The notes under the pieces are model-generated. The model was not told where the DNA came from and did no database searches. It worked only from the letters and a program-made list of their open reading frames with translations. DNA of 64,000 bases from [Muricauda] lutisoli (nom. illeg.) (GTDB taxonomy: Bacteria > Bacteroidota > Bacteroidia > Flavobacteriales > Flavobacteriaceae), in the NCBI RefSeq assembly GCF_017313105.1, contig NZ_JAFLND010000001.1:558001-622000 (forward strand), given 5' to 3'. Of this stretch, positions 26,269-35,083 are shown in pieces (within the stretch, counting starts at the first letter, position 1; every line of letters begins with the position of its first letter). The position numbers and the translations under genes are program-made.

Positions 26269-27459
26269 CTAATTTTCTTCTACCCGATTGTCATCAAAGG
26301 CCGAGGGTAGCAGTTTAGGTATCAATTTAATGAAAATTGGAAGAAGGATAGCTCCGCCAGGTAACATAAAAATTGCCAAAGAAGGAATGCTTTTAAAAAT
26401 ATCCAACAACTGATTCTGAACTTTTTTCTTTTCTTCAGCACTTAAATCCTTAACGGTTGACTTGGATAAAAGAGCAACTAATTCTCTGCTCTCGGTAAGT
26501 TCTCTTTTCAACCTTTTGCTATTTCTGAGAATGAGTTTACTAACATTTTTTGACATACCATCGTAGAACTGCACAGCTAAATTTTTGTTGCTTAAATAGG
26601 CTATTTTATCCTTATTTTTTTCGAAGAAATTTTCTACGAATTGTAGTTCCGATCTCACCTCTTTTTCCGACTTGCCAAGGTCGTTTCCCAAACCAAAAAT
26701 ATAGTCGGTTTCTGTGTAGTCCAAAGTCTTATCTTCCCATATCGTTAAGCAAGCCATATCCAAAAAATAATCCTTCTCGTTTTCGGTAAATTTTTGGGTC
26801 AATAGATCGGAATAATTGCCATCAAATTTTGCCTCATCCAGGTCTATATACGTTAACGAAGAACCCAACAATTGAATCAATTTTGCATCCAATTCATGGG
26901 TCTCTTTGGAGTTCAGTGCGTGGTATACAATATTAATGGTTACATACTCCAAAAGTTGGGCATGTTCCATAACGTTTTTTTTACCTCTTAGGTAAATTAT
27001 AAATATGAGTATGTCAACATAAAGCAGCGAATTGGTCAAGCTATTTCCAAGAGCTCTACTGAAAGTATTATCGCTCAAATAAATTCTGGAATCTATTAGT
27101 TTCTCCAGCTGTGATTCCGTTTTTGAACCGGTCAATATTTTATTCAAAAAGGAAATCCGACTGACATCCAAAGATTGGTAATACTCAAAAACCTTATTGA
27201 CGAATGCATCAAAATCCGTCTTTCCCACTTCAAAGGTATAGGTAAAGTACAAGGCAGTAAGAAGGTTGATCTTAGCAATTTCATCTTCACTAAGCGTATG
27301 CTCAACGGGTATAAACGAAGGTATGTTCAAGTGAACACCATAAATAAAGCCATTTGCTTTGAGTTGCCTGTACAAGCTGTTAAAGTCCTCGAAGTTTGAA
27401 GACTCTTGATCTACAAGGTGACCAAACTTATTGATCCAACCGGAGGCAGAAGGGTTCAT
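26269..27459 (-). CDS. LETM1-related biofilm-associated protein
   Basis: A 396-residue protein of the flavobacterial LETM1-related family. The C-terminal motif at about 360-390 (LAIFMLPGGAILLPIFIKLIPKLLPSAF) is the LETM1-like signature; the rest is helical, with a hydrophobic segment near 145-158 (SLLYVDILIFIIYL). The family name comes from a biofilm phenotype reported in related bacteria, not from a known mechanism. It is monocistronic and converges on the LytTR gene. Confidence 0.85.
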   Translation of the reverse strand: MNPSASGWINKFGHLVDQESSNFEDFNSLYRQLKANGFIYGVHLNIPSFIPVEHTLSEDEIAKINLLTALYFTYTFEVGKTDFDAFVNKVFEYYQSLDVSRISFLNKILTGSKTESQLEKLIDSRIYLSDNTFSRALGNSLTNSLLYVDILIFIIYLRGKKNVMEHAQLLEYVTINIVYHALNSKETHELDAKLIQLLGSSLTYIDLDEAKFDGNYSDLLTQKFTENEKDYFLDMACLTIWEDKTLDYTETDYIFGLGNDLGKSEKEVRSELQFVENFFEKNKDKIAYLSNKNLAVQFYDGMSKNVSKLILRNSKRLKRELTESRELVALLSKSTVKDLSAEEKKKVQNQLLDIFKSIPSLAIFMLPGGAILLPIFIKLIPKLLPSAFDDNRVEEN

Positions 27460-27570
27460 TTAAATGAATTAGATGCCAAAGTAAAACAATTTCTCTGACT
27501 TTGTTTTTATGCCAAGTGAATCACTTCAACAAAATAGCGTTAAGATAATTTTAACATTTCAAAACCAAAC

Positions 27571-27601
27571 CACCCCCTAAGAGGTTCCGTAGGTAGGGGT
27601 G
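27571..27601. promoter_or_regulatory. Inverted repeat upstream of the DUF4331 operon
   Basis: CACCCCCTA at 27571 and TAGGGGTG at 27594-27601 are complementary apart from one extra C, with a 14-nt centre. The sequence ends 24 nt before the ATG at 27626, so it could be an operator or a 5'-leader hairpin. No T-tract, so not a terminator. Confidence 0.4.
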
Positions 27602-27625
27602 AACGAAACTTAAAAAACAAGTAAC

Positions 27626-28318
27626 ATGAAAAAAACAACGAAATATCTATTAGGACTTGGATCCTTGGTAATCGCAGCCACCGTATTGGTATCTGCAGAC
27701 CACATAGATGCGCCGTCGTCGGCAGGAACTACTGCGGACATTGCCGATTTTTATGCTTTTGAACCCACTGAAGGTTCCGACAACACCGTATTTGTGGTAG
27801 ATCTTCAATCCGATGTTTTGCCAGAATTGGCGTATGGAACCTTTGACGAGGACGTACTTACCGAAATCAATATTGATTTGGATGGTGATTTGGTAGAGGA
27901 TCAAGTAATCCAAGCTATTGCAAGAGATGGTAGGATGTACTTCTTTGGACCAATGATGCCTTCGCAAACCGGCCTGAGCAGCGAAGTATATACAGATGCT
28001 GCTTTGGGCGATGTGGAGATTTCAGGTGCCACCGCAATTGTAGAAACAACGTCGGATGGCGTATCCCTATTTGCTGGACCACGACAAGACCCGTTCTTTT
28101 TCGATTTTTTCCAGTTCAACGCTGTGATTTCTCCTGAGTTGGATTCTGCACCAAAAGGTTTTTTACCTCCAGAGGAGGCTGCGGACACCTTTGATGGAGC
28201 CAACACCCTTTCCATTGTAGTGGAAATTCCAAATAGTATGTTGGGGACGCCTACCGCTACCAATGCCCTTGGTCTATCAGTTTATAAGACTTGGGTGACA
28301 ACAAACAGAAAACAATAA
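27626..28318 (+). CDS. Exported protein with the N-terminal half of a DUF4331 domain
   Basis: A 230-residue protein with a signal peptide (LVIAATVLVSA) followed by the conserved DUF4331 opening DHIDAPSSAGTTADIADFYAFEP, and VLTEINIDLDGDLVEDQVIQ. It includes PRQDPFFFDFFQF at about 155 and ends IPNSMLG...LGLSVYKTWVTT. Complete DUF4331 proteins are generally longer and carry further modules that are absent here and found in the next gene. The spacing to that gene is 19 nt. Function unknown; the family is predicted extracytoplasmic. Confidence 0.85.
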   Translation: MKKTTKYLLGLGSLVIAATVLVSADHIDAPSSAGTTADIADFYAFEPTEGSDNTVFVVDLQSDVLPELAYGTFDEDVLTEINIDLDGDLVEDQVIQAIARDGRMYFFGPMMPSQTGLSSEVYTDAALGDVEISGATAIVETTSDGVSLFAGPRQDPFFFDFFQFNAVISPELDSAPKGFLPPEEAADTFDGANTLSIVVEIPNSMLGTPTATNALGLSVYKTWVTTNRKQ

Positions 28319-28337
28319 GAAACTTAAAAACGATATT

Positions 28338-29051
28338 ATGAAACTAAGACAATCAATATATATAACTGCTCTAGTACTAAGCTTTGGTCTAGTAATTGGC
28401 TGTAGCAATGATGATAACGGAACCTATATGGATGAAGATATGATGATGGGCGATGATATGATGGGCGTTGATTTTACCGGAACATATGCGCAGGTGGATC
28501 ATCTTGGTCGCCCAGGAATCAATACCACCCTAAGTTATGATATGGAGGGTGAAGCCAGTATTAAAGATGCGCACAATACCACAATTCCTTCGGAAATGAG
28601 CGCAGTGTTTCAAATGGGATTTCAGGCCAGATTGGAGCAATACCATGATGTATATGCTTTAAAATTGGGGTTGGATCCTGCAGATGTGGATTACGAAAAC
28701 AACATTTTAGGATTGGATGCTGCAACCCTGACAACGGTTTTGGCTGCGGATGTTTTGGAAGTTGCGCCAGATCTGCCCACCACATATTTTAACCCAGGTA
28801 CCGACCTTGATAATGATGGTAACCTACTGGTTCCGGATGGTGATGAAGTGGCCCTTACCGGAAGGCACCCCAATGATGATATTATAGATGTTTCCCTAAT
28901 TCTATTTTTCGGGGGAATGGAAGGCGACAGGTTTAGTGGTCAGGACTTGGATGATGATGGAATGGCCGATTTACCAAGACTAACATCGGATGGTGTTGGG
29001 CTTACGGCCAATATTTCGACTACATTCCCCTATTTGGGAGCACCCGAGTAA
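28338..29051 (+). CDS. Lipoprotein with the C-terminal half of a DUF4331 domain
   Basis: A 237-residue lipoprotein (LVIGC, C22). SNDDNG after the cysteine resembles the acidic surface-export signal of Bacteroidota lipoproteins, so surface display is likely. The mature part matches the C-terminal modules of DUF4331: QVDHLGRPGINTTL, then TGRHPNDDIIDVSLILFFGG, then DGVGLTANISTTFPYLGAPE. It complements the preceding gene, giving a DUF4331 protein divided into a soluble half and an anchored half. Confidence 0.85.
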   Translation: MKLRQSIYITALVLSFGLVIGCSNDDNGTYMDEDMMMGDDMMGVDFTGTYAQVDHLGRPGINTTLSYDMEGEASIKDAHNTTIPSEMSAVFQMGFQARLEQYHDVYALKLGLDPADVDYENNILGLDAATLTTVLAADVLEVAPDLPTTYFNPGTDLDNDGNLLVPDGDEVALTGRHPNDDIIDVSLILFFGGMEGDRFSGQDLDDDGMADLPRLTSDGVGLTANISTTFPYLGAPE

Positions 29052-29071
29052 TTAATTGCTATGAAAGGGAC

Positions 29072-29103
29072 GGGGGAAGGAAATCTTCCTTCCCCTTTTT
29101 TTT
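29072..29103 (+). terminator. Terminator between the DUF4331 pair and the TPR lipoprotein
   Basis: Strong stem GGGGAAGGA / TCCTTCCCC-type with a short loop, followed by eight T residues. Probably partial, because the TPR gene starts only 20 nt further on. Confidence 0.85.
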
Positions 29104-29122
29104 AATCTAATACAACAACAAG

Positions 29123-30412
29123 ATGAAAACAACAATACAATATATCTTTTTACCAATAGCCTTATTGTTTTTGGCATCATGTCAGCAAAAGGAAAATGAA
29201 TTTAAAACAGATAAAGAGGATTACGATCGTTTTCTCGCATCAGCACCAGTAAAACCAACCTCAAAATATTTTGACCTTTGGAATGGCAAAATCAAACCCG
29301 ATAGTACCCAATTGCTCAGCTTGGGGAATGTTGCCGGTGAGTATAGCCGTTTTTTTAAGGCAACGGGCGATATCCAATATTTAAAAGATGCCGAGGAATC
29401 CCTGAAAAAGGCAGTGGAAATCGCTGCAGTGGGAAAATCGGGATACCTGAGGGCATTGGCCAGAAATTACATTTCGCAACATAGGTTTAAAGAAGCTTTG
29501 GTCCTCGCAAAAGAGGCAAGGGCTTTAGGAAGTGGAGAAAAGGAAACCCAGCGTTTACTTTTTGACCTTCACATGGAACTGGGAAATTACGATTTGGCAA
29601 ATCAATATTTGGATAGTATCCAGAATATGTCCGACTTTGGTTATTTGATCCGTGTTGCAAAATGGAACGACCATAAAGGGGACTTGGACACTGCAATCCA
29701 ATTTATGGAAAAGGCCATGGCTAAGGCCGAATCCTCCAAAAATAAAAACCTGTTGTTATGGTCCTATACCAACCTAGCTGATTTTTATGGTCATGCTGGG
29801 CGTATTGAAGACTCTTATAAGTTATATCTAAGTGCACTGCAAATAGACCCTCAAAATGCATATGCCAAAAAGGGCATTGCATGGATCGTGTACTCTTATG
29901 AGAGAAATGGCGAAGAAGCTCTCCGGATTTTGGACGCTATCATGCAAAAGAACAAGTCACCCGAATATTACCTGTTAAAAGCTGAAGTGGCTTCTTTTTT
30001 AAACAACGATATACTTCGAGTTCAAGCATTGGACGATTATTACAAAGTTGTTGCTAGCAATAAAAATTACGGTGACATGTACAATGCTTACAATGTGGAT
30101 TTTCTGTTAAGTATGGATGTGGAACGAAAAGCTTTCGAGCTGGCACGGGAGGAGGTTCTAAATAGACCTACCCCGGAATCTTATGGCCTGTTTGCCTACA
30201 GTTTGCTTCATTTGGGTGAGAAACAAAAAGCGATGCAGGTTATTGAAGATCATGTAATGAATGCCACTTATGAGCCTGCCATTCTTCAGCAAGCTGCCGA
30301 AATTTATAAGGCCAATGGAAAAAAAGATAGGGTCAGCGAACTAAAGAATGAACTATTGTCGGCTGCTTACGAGCTCGGTCCAATTAAAGAGGCTCAAATA
30401 CTAGGCCTTTAG
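29123..30412 (+). CDS. TPR-repeat lipoprotein
   Basis: A 429-residue lipoprotein (LLFLASC, C19). It is composed of TPR units, for example YLKDAEESLKKAVEIA, RFKEALVLAKEARALG, DLDTAIQFMEKAMAKAE, RIEDSYKLYLSALQIDPQN and EKQKAMQVIEDHV. Downstream of the DUF4331 pair in the same direction, it is a plausible scaffold for them. No catalytic motif visible. Confidence 0.87.
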   Translation: MKTTIQYIFLPIALLFLASCQQKENEFKTDKEDYDRFLASAPVKPTSKYFDLWNGKIKPDSTQLLSLGNVAGEYSRFFKATGDIQYLKDAEESLKKAVEIAAVGKSGYLRALARNYISQHRFKEALVLAKEARALGSGEKETQRLLFDLHMELGNYDLANQYLDSIQNMSDFGYLIRVAKWNDHKGDLDTAIQFMEKAMAKAESSKNKNLLLWSYTNLADFYGHAGRIEDSYKLYLSALQIDPQNAYAKKGIAWIVYSYERNGEEALRILDAIMQKNKSPEYYLLKAEVASFLNNDILRVQALDDYYKVVASNKNYGDMYNAYNVDFLLSMDVERKAFELAREEVLNRPTPESYGLFAYSLLHLGEKQKAMQVIEDHVMNATYEPAILQQAAEIYKANGKKDRVSELKNELLSAAYELGPIKEAQILGL

Positions 30413-30474
30413 TTTCCCCTTTAAAAGCAAGGTTGATGACCTAGTTGGTCTCAGCTTGGTTGTTGTTTTTAGGT

Positions 30475-30504
30475 ACGCCATGGTTTTACTCCATGGCGTT
30501 TTTT
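30475..30504 (+). terminator. Terminator of the TPR lipoprotein gene
   Basis: Nine-bp stem ACGCCATGG / CCATGGCGT with a TTTTACT loop, then six T residues; overlaps the 3' end of the convergent MscS-like gene by two bases. Confidence 0.88.
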
Positions 30505-31042
30505 ATTCTTTGGAGATATCTTGATCGGTGTCTGTTTTTTCCTCCTGCAAAATTTCAATTCCTTTTTGGATGACCAAATTGGTCGGTATGGTTATCCGTT
30601 TGCCGTCGTCCGTACGCATAAAAAGATAAAATCCACTAATATCCTCAACTTTTCCGGTCCAATCAAAATCCTTGTCCATTACCCGTATTCTATCGCCCAA
30701 ACGCAATGGGTGATTGAAAAACAGAATCACACTTGCCGTTAAATTTGAAAGGATGGACCATTGGGCCACAAAACCAACGCCCAAAATGGCCAAAATCGAA
30801 GATATAAAAACCGAAAAATCCTTGAAATCAACGCCCCATATCAAAGAAATGCCGATAAAAGCCAGAAGATAAAACAACAAGTTACTCAAGTAAAAAATAA
30901 CTTTCCTGCTGTTCATGTCAATGGCGCTTGTTTTTCCGAAACGCCGAATAGCTCTTTTGCTCAAAGAGTTCAGAGCAATAACTAAAGCCAAAAGTACAAT
31001 GGTGGATAAAATCTCGTATTTAAAGGGCATGGGGTCGATCAT
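30503..31042 (-). CDS. Small MscS-family mechanosensitive channel
   Basis: A 179-residue membrane protein with three hydrophobic segments (at about 10-27, 47-70 and 77-112). The third, VFISSILAILGVGFVAQWSILSNLTASVILF, is the glycine/alanine pore helix of MscS, followed by the beta domain (HPLRLGDRIRVMDKDFDWTGKVEDI). It lacks the large C-terminal alpha/beta domain, making it a minimal MscS. Expected to act as an osmotic release channel or adaptor in the inner membrane. Confidence 0.88.
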   Translation of the reverse strand: MIDPMPFKYEILSTIVLLALVIALNSLSKRAIRRFGKTSAIDMNSRKVIFYLSNLLFYLLAFIGISLIWGVDFKDFSVFISSILAILGVGFVAQWSILSNLTASVILFFNHPLRLGDRIRVMDKDFDWTGKVEDISGFYLFMRTDDGKRITIPTNLVIQKGIEILQEEKTDTDQDISKE

Positions 31043-31112
31043 AACGGTTCTTAGTAAATTTGGATTAACTTATAGTTCTAAACTACGAATAAACCCTTTC
31101 ATATTTTAAACC

Positions 31113-32093
31113 ATGAAAACAGATTTTGAAGAAAATTCATGGGTGATCAACTATTCACCGGACAATTACTACAACCGAAAATTCTCTTTACAGGAAGATC
31201 TGCAGCTCTCTAAAGGAGACAAATCCATTACTTGGGTAAACACCTATGGTTTGGATTATATGGAAGAGTTTAGGCAAATGGTGAACGGTAATAACCTTGA
31301 CGACTTTTTGTTGCGTCTCCTCTTGAATCAAAAAATGGGAAACAAAGTCATTGTGCTGGAAGACCAACTCTTCATCGCTGCCCGCATACTAAAAACGGAG
31401 CATCACAGTATGGAGTCCGAACAAATGTATTTTGTGGTGTCCAAGGATTTTAACTGGTGCATACAAGAAAAGAGGGGCGACCATTTCGATTGGATTCGCC
31501 AACGGATATTTGAAAACAAAGGGATTATTAGAAAAAAGCGTGCGGACTATCTGCTCTTTTTCATTCTGGAAACTTTGATTACCAATTACAAAGAGAAATA
31601 CGAAGATACCGTAGTAATGGAAAATGCCCTGGATGCCATTGTAAAACGTGAACCCACACCAGAATTCATGTTCGAGGTTGAACAAAAAAAGGCGATGATC
31701 CAAGATTTCAAAAAAGCATCTCATGGACTCCGGGACATTATAATAAAGCTGGAAAGAGTCGAGGTAAAAGGGTTTCAGACCAAATATTTTAGCGAGCTTA
31801 GGGAGCAAATCAATGGTTTGATCGCGGATATTGACTCCGACATAATGGAACTGGAAAGCCAGATCAATCTGTTCTTTAGTGTACAGGGCCATCGTTTGAA
31901 CGAAGTAATGAAGACCCTCACCATTTTCTCGGTGGTTTTTATTCCGCTCACATTTATGGCGGGCATTTATGGAATGAACTTCGAAAACATGCCCGAATTA
32001 AAATCACCCTATGGTTATTTTATACTGTTGGGCGTAATGCTCATTGTGACCATTATCTCCATTATTATTTTTAAACGAAAAAAATGGTTTTAA
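31113..32093 (+). CDS. corA: CorA-family divalent cation transporter
   Basis: A 326-residue CorA-type protein. A large N-terminal cytoplasmic domain with long helices (residues 190-260) leads to two C-terminal membrane helices at about 265-290 and 300-320, separated by the family's signature YGMNFENMPE (GMN selectivity motif). It should form a pentamer importing Mg2+ or other divalent ions. TAAATTTG at 31055-31062 is a perfect -7 element upstream. Divergent from the MscS gene. Confidence 0.92.
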   Translation: MKTDFEENSWVINYSPDNYYNRKFSLQEDLQLSKGDKSITWVNTYGLDYMEEFRQMVNGNNLDDFLLRLLLNQKMGNKVIVLEDQLFIAARILKTEHHSMESEQMYFVVSKDFNWCIQEKRGDHFDWIRQRIFENKGIIRKKRADYLLFFILETLITNYKEKYEDTVVMENALDAIVKREPTPEFMFEVEQKKAMIQDFKKASHGLRDIIIKLERVEVKGFQTKYFSELREQINGLIADIDSDIMELESQINLFFSVQGHRLNEVMKTLTIFSVVFIPLTFMAGIYGMNFENMPELKSPYGYFILLGVMLIVTIISIIIFKRKKWF

Positions 32094-32175
32094 AACTCTG
32101 ATTTTATTGCCCTTATGATCAAATCATTCCATGTGTGATTTTCCTGGGTTTTATCCAATGATAAACATCATATTC

Positions 32176-32201
32176 TTGAAAAAGGTCGCTCGGTAGATTT
32201 G
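32176..32201 (+). promoter_or_regulatory. Promoter of the OmpW gene
   Basis: TTG at 32176-32178 and a perfect -7 element TAGATTTG at 32194-32201, spacing 15 nt (shorter than usual), 22 nt before the ATG. Confidence 0.5.
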
Positions 32202-32223
32202 TCCCATCAATTTTAAATAACAT

Positions 32224-32874
32224 ATGATGAGAAAAAGAATACTAGTAGCAGTAATGGCTGTAATGGGATTAACCAATTTGGCAATGGCCCAAGATGCCCC
32301 AGCTGACAACGATGGCAAATGGCAATTTAGATTGAGGGGAATTGTGATTTCTCCTGATGAGAGTGCCGATATCGAAGTTATAGGAGGGGATGTGGACATT
32401 TCAACCGCTTTTGTTCCAGAATTCGACATTACCTACTTTTTTGATGATAATTGGTCCTTGGAACTTATTTTGGGTACTGCTAAGCACGATGTTGAAGCTG
32501 TGGGTACCGATGCAGGTGATATTGATTTGGGCAGTGTATGGTTATTACCACCAACGCTTACGGCCCAGTATCATTTTACCGGGGGTGATTTTGTTCCATA
32601 CCTTGGAGCTGGTCCAAATTTAACACTATTCTACGGTGTTGATGAAGGTCCTGTAGCAGATGATGTGGAATATGACACTGCTGTTGGTTTTGCACTTCAG
32701 GGTGGTTTCGATTTTATGTTGAATGATAAATGGTTCTTGAACTTTGATGTAAAAAAATTATTCTTGAACACTACTGCCACTGTTGATGCAACGACCGCAT
32801 TGGGAGCCACTGTGGATGCCGATGTAGACATTAACCCATGGATCTTTGGATTTGGGGTAGGTCTTAAACTTTAA
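32224..32874 (+). CDS. OmpW family outer-membrane protein
   Basis: A 216-residue small beta-barrel. Signal peptide (MGLTNLAMA); then the OmpW pattern KWQFRLRGIVISPDES, FVPEFDITYFFDDNWSLELILGTAKHDV, PPTLTAQYHF, FVPYLGAGPNLTLFY, and the terminal strand WIFGFGVGLKL ending in L. OmpW proteins are eight-stranded channels for small hydrophobic or cationic molecules. Monocistronic with promoter and terminator. Confidence 0.92.
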   Translation: MMRKRILVAVMAVMGLTNLAMAQDAPADNDGKWQFRLRGIVISPDESADIEVIGGDVDISTAFVPEFDITYFFDDNWSLELILGTAKHDVEAVGTDAGDIDLGSVWLLPPTLTAQYHFTGGDFVPYLGAGPNLTLFYGVDEGPVADDVEYDTAVGFALQGGFDFMLNDKWFLNFDVKKLFLNTTATVDATTALGATVDADVDINPWIFGFGVGLKL

Positions 32875-32906
32875 TATTCGATTGTTTTTTAGGTAATCTA
32901 AGTGTT

Positions 32907-32942
32907 GAAGGCAGTTTGGTTTATCCGGCTGCCTTCTTTTTT
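32907..32942 (+). terminator. Terminator of the OmpW gene
   Basis: Stem GAAGGCAG / CTGCCTTC with a 13-nt loop, followed by six T residues. Confidence 0.85.
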
Positions 32943-32950
32943 GCCCTAAT

Positions 32951-33754
32951 TTAGGCACCTACGGCACCCAAAGTGTACAATTGTTCCAATGTTGGTGTCT
33001 CGCTACCACCTTCGGGCTCTAAGGTAATTCCGAATGCTTCCGATTCGTTGGCGTTTTCCAAGGTGAAGAGCTTGGTGTCTTGCGAAGCAAAATCATCCAA
33101 CAAACCAATGCTGGTCGGAGTAAGCGGGTTCAACTTTAAGGACCAAACTTGATACGTGAAACCATCGGGTGGTTCGGGCAGTCCTTTTGCATCTATGATT
33201 ACTTTCTGTTCTTCTTTGTTCCAATAGGCTTTGGCATAGGATTCAGGGGAAACGGTTTGTCCGCCAAGGGCAATTACTGTTATATCTTTATCCCTGATGT
33301 CCTCCAATAAACTCTCCGTAGTGGTTACTTCTTCCCGGGTTTCGGATAGTATGTCTTCCAAGCTTTGCTTTTCTTGATTGGTAAGCTCAATCTCGGATTT
33401 GAGTTTTGCATTTTCCCTGTACATCCAGAACAATCCAACAGCCAATAAAATGGATGCGGCCCAACCTAAATAATTGCCCCAGGGCGTCCTTTTGGTTTTG
33501 GAACCTTCGGGGGTAAATGGGATAACATCATCTATTTCGGCCTTTATTTTTGCAAAACCATCTTGTGGCATTTTGGGTGAAGCAGCTTTTGTCAGCTTAA
33601 GAACGGCCTTTTCGATTTCTTCAATTTCTCTCCTGATTTCCGGATACTGTATGGCATAATGTTGCACCTCTAGATTTTCTTCAGGCGATAGCGCTCCAGC
33701 AACGTAGAGTTCCAATTTTCCAGAAGCTATGTATTCTTTTACATCTATGCTCAT
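32951..33754 (-). CDS. Anti-sigma factor (RskA-like)
   Basis: A 267-residue membrane protein that overlaps the sigma-factor gene by 4 nt. The N-terminal 90 residues are a cytoplasmic anti-sigma segment (LELYVAGALSPEENLEVQHY); a single membrane helix lies at about 93-112, followed by a coiled-coil stretch and a C-terminal RskA domain (PEPPDGFTYQVWSLKLNPLTPTSIGLL). It should hold the ECF sigma factor at the inner membrane until an envelope signal leads to release. No zinc-type HxxxCxxC motif is visible. Confidence 0.9.
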   Translation of the reverse strand: MSIDVKEYIASGKLELYVAGALSPEENLEVQHYAIQYPEIRREIEEIEKAVLKLTKAASPKMPQDGFAKIKAEIDDVIPFTPEGSKTKRTPWGNYLGWAASILLAVGLFWMYRENAKLKSEIELTNQEKQSLEDILSETREEVTTTESLLEDIRDKDITVIALGGQTVSPESYAKAYWNKEEQKVIIDAKGLPEPPDGFTYQVWSLKLNPLTPTSIGLLDDFASQDTKLFTLENANESEAFGITLEPEGGSETPTLEQLYTLGAVGA

Positions 33755-34278
33755 GCCATATTTTTTCTAATGTTGGAAATACAGCTTCTAATTCTTGTTT
33801 TTATGGTACCAATGGGCGTATCCAGCTCTTTGGCAGCTTCTTTTTGGGTATAACCCTTAAAGTAAAGCATATCAATTAGCAAAATACACTTTTCCTTGAG
33901 TCCTTTCAATAAGGATTGAAGTCCAATAGTGTCCATTTTGCTGTTTAAATCTTCACCACTTTCAAAAATACCTACGAGAGAATCTACAGGAAGGTTCTTT
34001 TTTTGGTTTTTATGGGTTTTGGAGCGCACTTCATCGATAGCGGCATTCCTCGCAATATTTAATATCCATGTAAAAAAACGACCTTTCGAGGGGTCGTATT
34101 GATCGGATTTCTCCCAGATTTTCACAAAAACATCCTGACAGATTTCTTGGGAGCGCTCCGAATCCTTTACGATTACGTTAATTGCTCCACAAATATTCTC
34201 AGCGTACATATTGTACAAGGTCTCAAAAGCGACCGTATCCTTTTGCTGAAATAGTTGTATGAGGTTGTCCAGATGCAT
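33751..34278 (-). CDS. ECF-type RNA polymerase sigma factor
   Basis: A 175-residue sigma-70 family factor of the ECF group. Region 2 is SQEICQDVFVKIWEKSDQYDPSKGRFFTWILNIARNAAID (about 44-82); region 4 is the helix-turn-helix YTQKEAAKELDTPIGTIKTRIRSCISNIRKN at the C-terminus. Followed by its anti-sigma gene with an ATGA overlap. Resembles the SigK/RskA type. Its regulon is unknown; the neighbouring YceI and SodC genes share promoter features and are candidates. Confidence 0.92.
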   Translation of the reverse strand: MHLDNLIQLFQQKDTVAFETLYNMYAENICGAINVIVKDSERSQEICQDVFVKIWEKSDQYDPSKGRFFTWILNIARNAAIDEVRSKTHKNQKKNLPVDSLVGIFESGEDLNSKMDTIGLQSLLKGLKEKCILLIDMLYFKGYTQKEAAKELDTPIGTIKTRIRSCISNIRKNMA

Positions 34279-34298
34279 TGAAGTTGCTTAAATATATA

Positions 34299-34327
34299 AA
34301 AAAAGAGCTGCTCAAGGCCGCTCTTTT
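34299..34327 (-). terminator. Terminator of the YceI gene
   Basis: On the minus strand, AGAGCGGCC-TTGA-GCAGCTCT forms a hairpin with internal mismatch, followed by seven T residues. Confidence 0.75.
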
Positions 34328-34353
34328 TATAAATCTTAGTCGAGATAGTAACC

Positions 34354-34980
34354 TTATTCCTGTTCCAATAATACAGATCCTGTAATGGCAACGTCTTCCC
34401 AAGTTTTGCTCACACCATCTGAACCTGTGTGCAAAATTTTACAAGCTTCGTTCAAAGAGGCTAAAGCGTCCAAGGCATTCCATTGTTTTAAGTCCATTAC
34501 TCCAGAAAAGTTCACATGGTTGTCTTCAGTGATTTCATATTCCATTGGAAGTTCGGTAGATACGCCGTTCATACTTAATTGTACGGTACAACTCTTATCA
34601 TCTTTAAGAGTAAAGGTTCCGGTAATGGATTGGGTCTCCGCCATTTTTTCAAAGAAAAACTCGATGATTTTCGGATCTCTTGTTCCAGTGGGATCATTGG
34701 TGAAAAGGCTACTCACCGGAATGGAAAATTCAAGGCCGTTTAAGGTTTCCATTGGGGTTTCACCTGCAGTGTACGTTAGCTCAATATCCTGAAAAGTTCC
34801 CCCGACCGGAACTTTATCCGTGGTTTTATAAGCAGTAAACCGAACATCGGTGGAGTCTTCTACAATACTATAGGTTGCAGTAGTGGATTCCTCTTGTTTT
34901 TTCTCTTCCTTTTTTGTTTGCTTACAGCTAAAGGCGGCTACCAACAATAGTCCCAATGCGGCAATTTGAATATTTTTCAT
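34354..34980 (-). CDS. YceI-like family lipoprotein
   Basis: A 208-residue lipoprotein (AAFSC, C19) with a lysine/glutamate-rich linker and then a YceI-like lipocalin fold (TYSIVEDSTDVRFTAYKTTDKVPVGGTFQDIEL ... ACKILHTGSDGVSKTWEDVAITG). YceI proteins bind polyprenoids or similar amphiphiles in the periplasm and are often stress induced. The leader peptide closely resembles that of the SodC lipoprotein upstream, and so does the promoter. Confidence 0.88.
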   Translation of the reverse strand: MKNIQIAALGLLLVAAFSCKQTKKEEKKQEESTTATYSIVEDSTDVRFTAYKTTDKVPVGGTFQDIELTYTAGETPMETLNGLEFSIPVSSLFTNDPTGTRDPKIIEFFFEKMAETQSITGTFTLKDDKSCTVQLSMNGVSTELPMEYEITEDNHVNFSGVMDLKQWNALDALASLNEACKILHTGSDGVSKTWEDVAITGSVLLEQE

Positions 34981-35002
34981 TTCAGATATTTTTAATTTAG
35001 GA

Positions 35003-35033
35003 CTAAGTTAGGCATTATTCAAAGTGCTGTCAA
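35003..35033 (-). promoter_or_regulatory. YceI promoter, shared architecture with sodC
   Basis: On the minus strand: TTGAC, ten bases, ATAATGCC, then TAACTTAG, which fits TTG-N20-TAnnTTTG with one mismatch. The string ATAATnCCTAACTTA is shared with the sodC promoter (14 of 15 bases) at the same distance from TTGAC. Confidence 0.6.
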
Positions 35034-35034
35034 T

Positions 35035-35068
35035 AAAAAAAAGCTGCCCATGGGACAGCTTTTTGTTT
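35035..35068 (-). terminator. Terminator of the sodC gene
   Basis: Stem AGCTG(T)CCCA / TGGGCAGCT-type around 35042-35060, flanked on the minus strand by a long T run. It abuts the -33 element of the YceI promoter. Confidence 0.85.
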
Positions 35069-35083
35069 TTGATATTTTAAATA

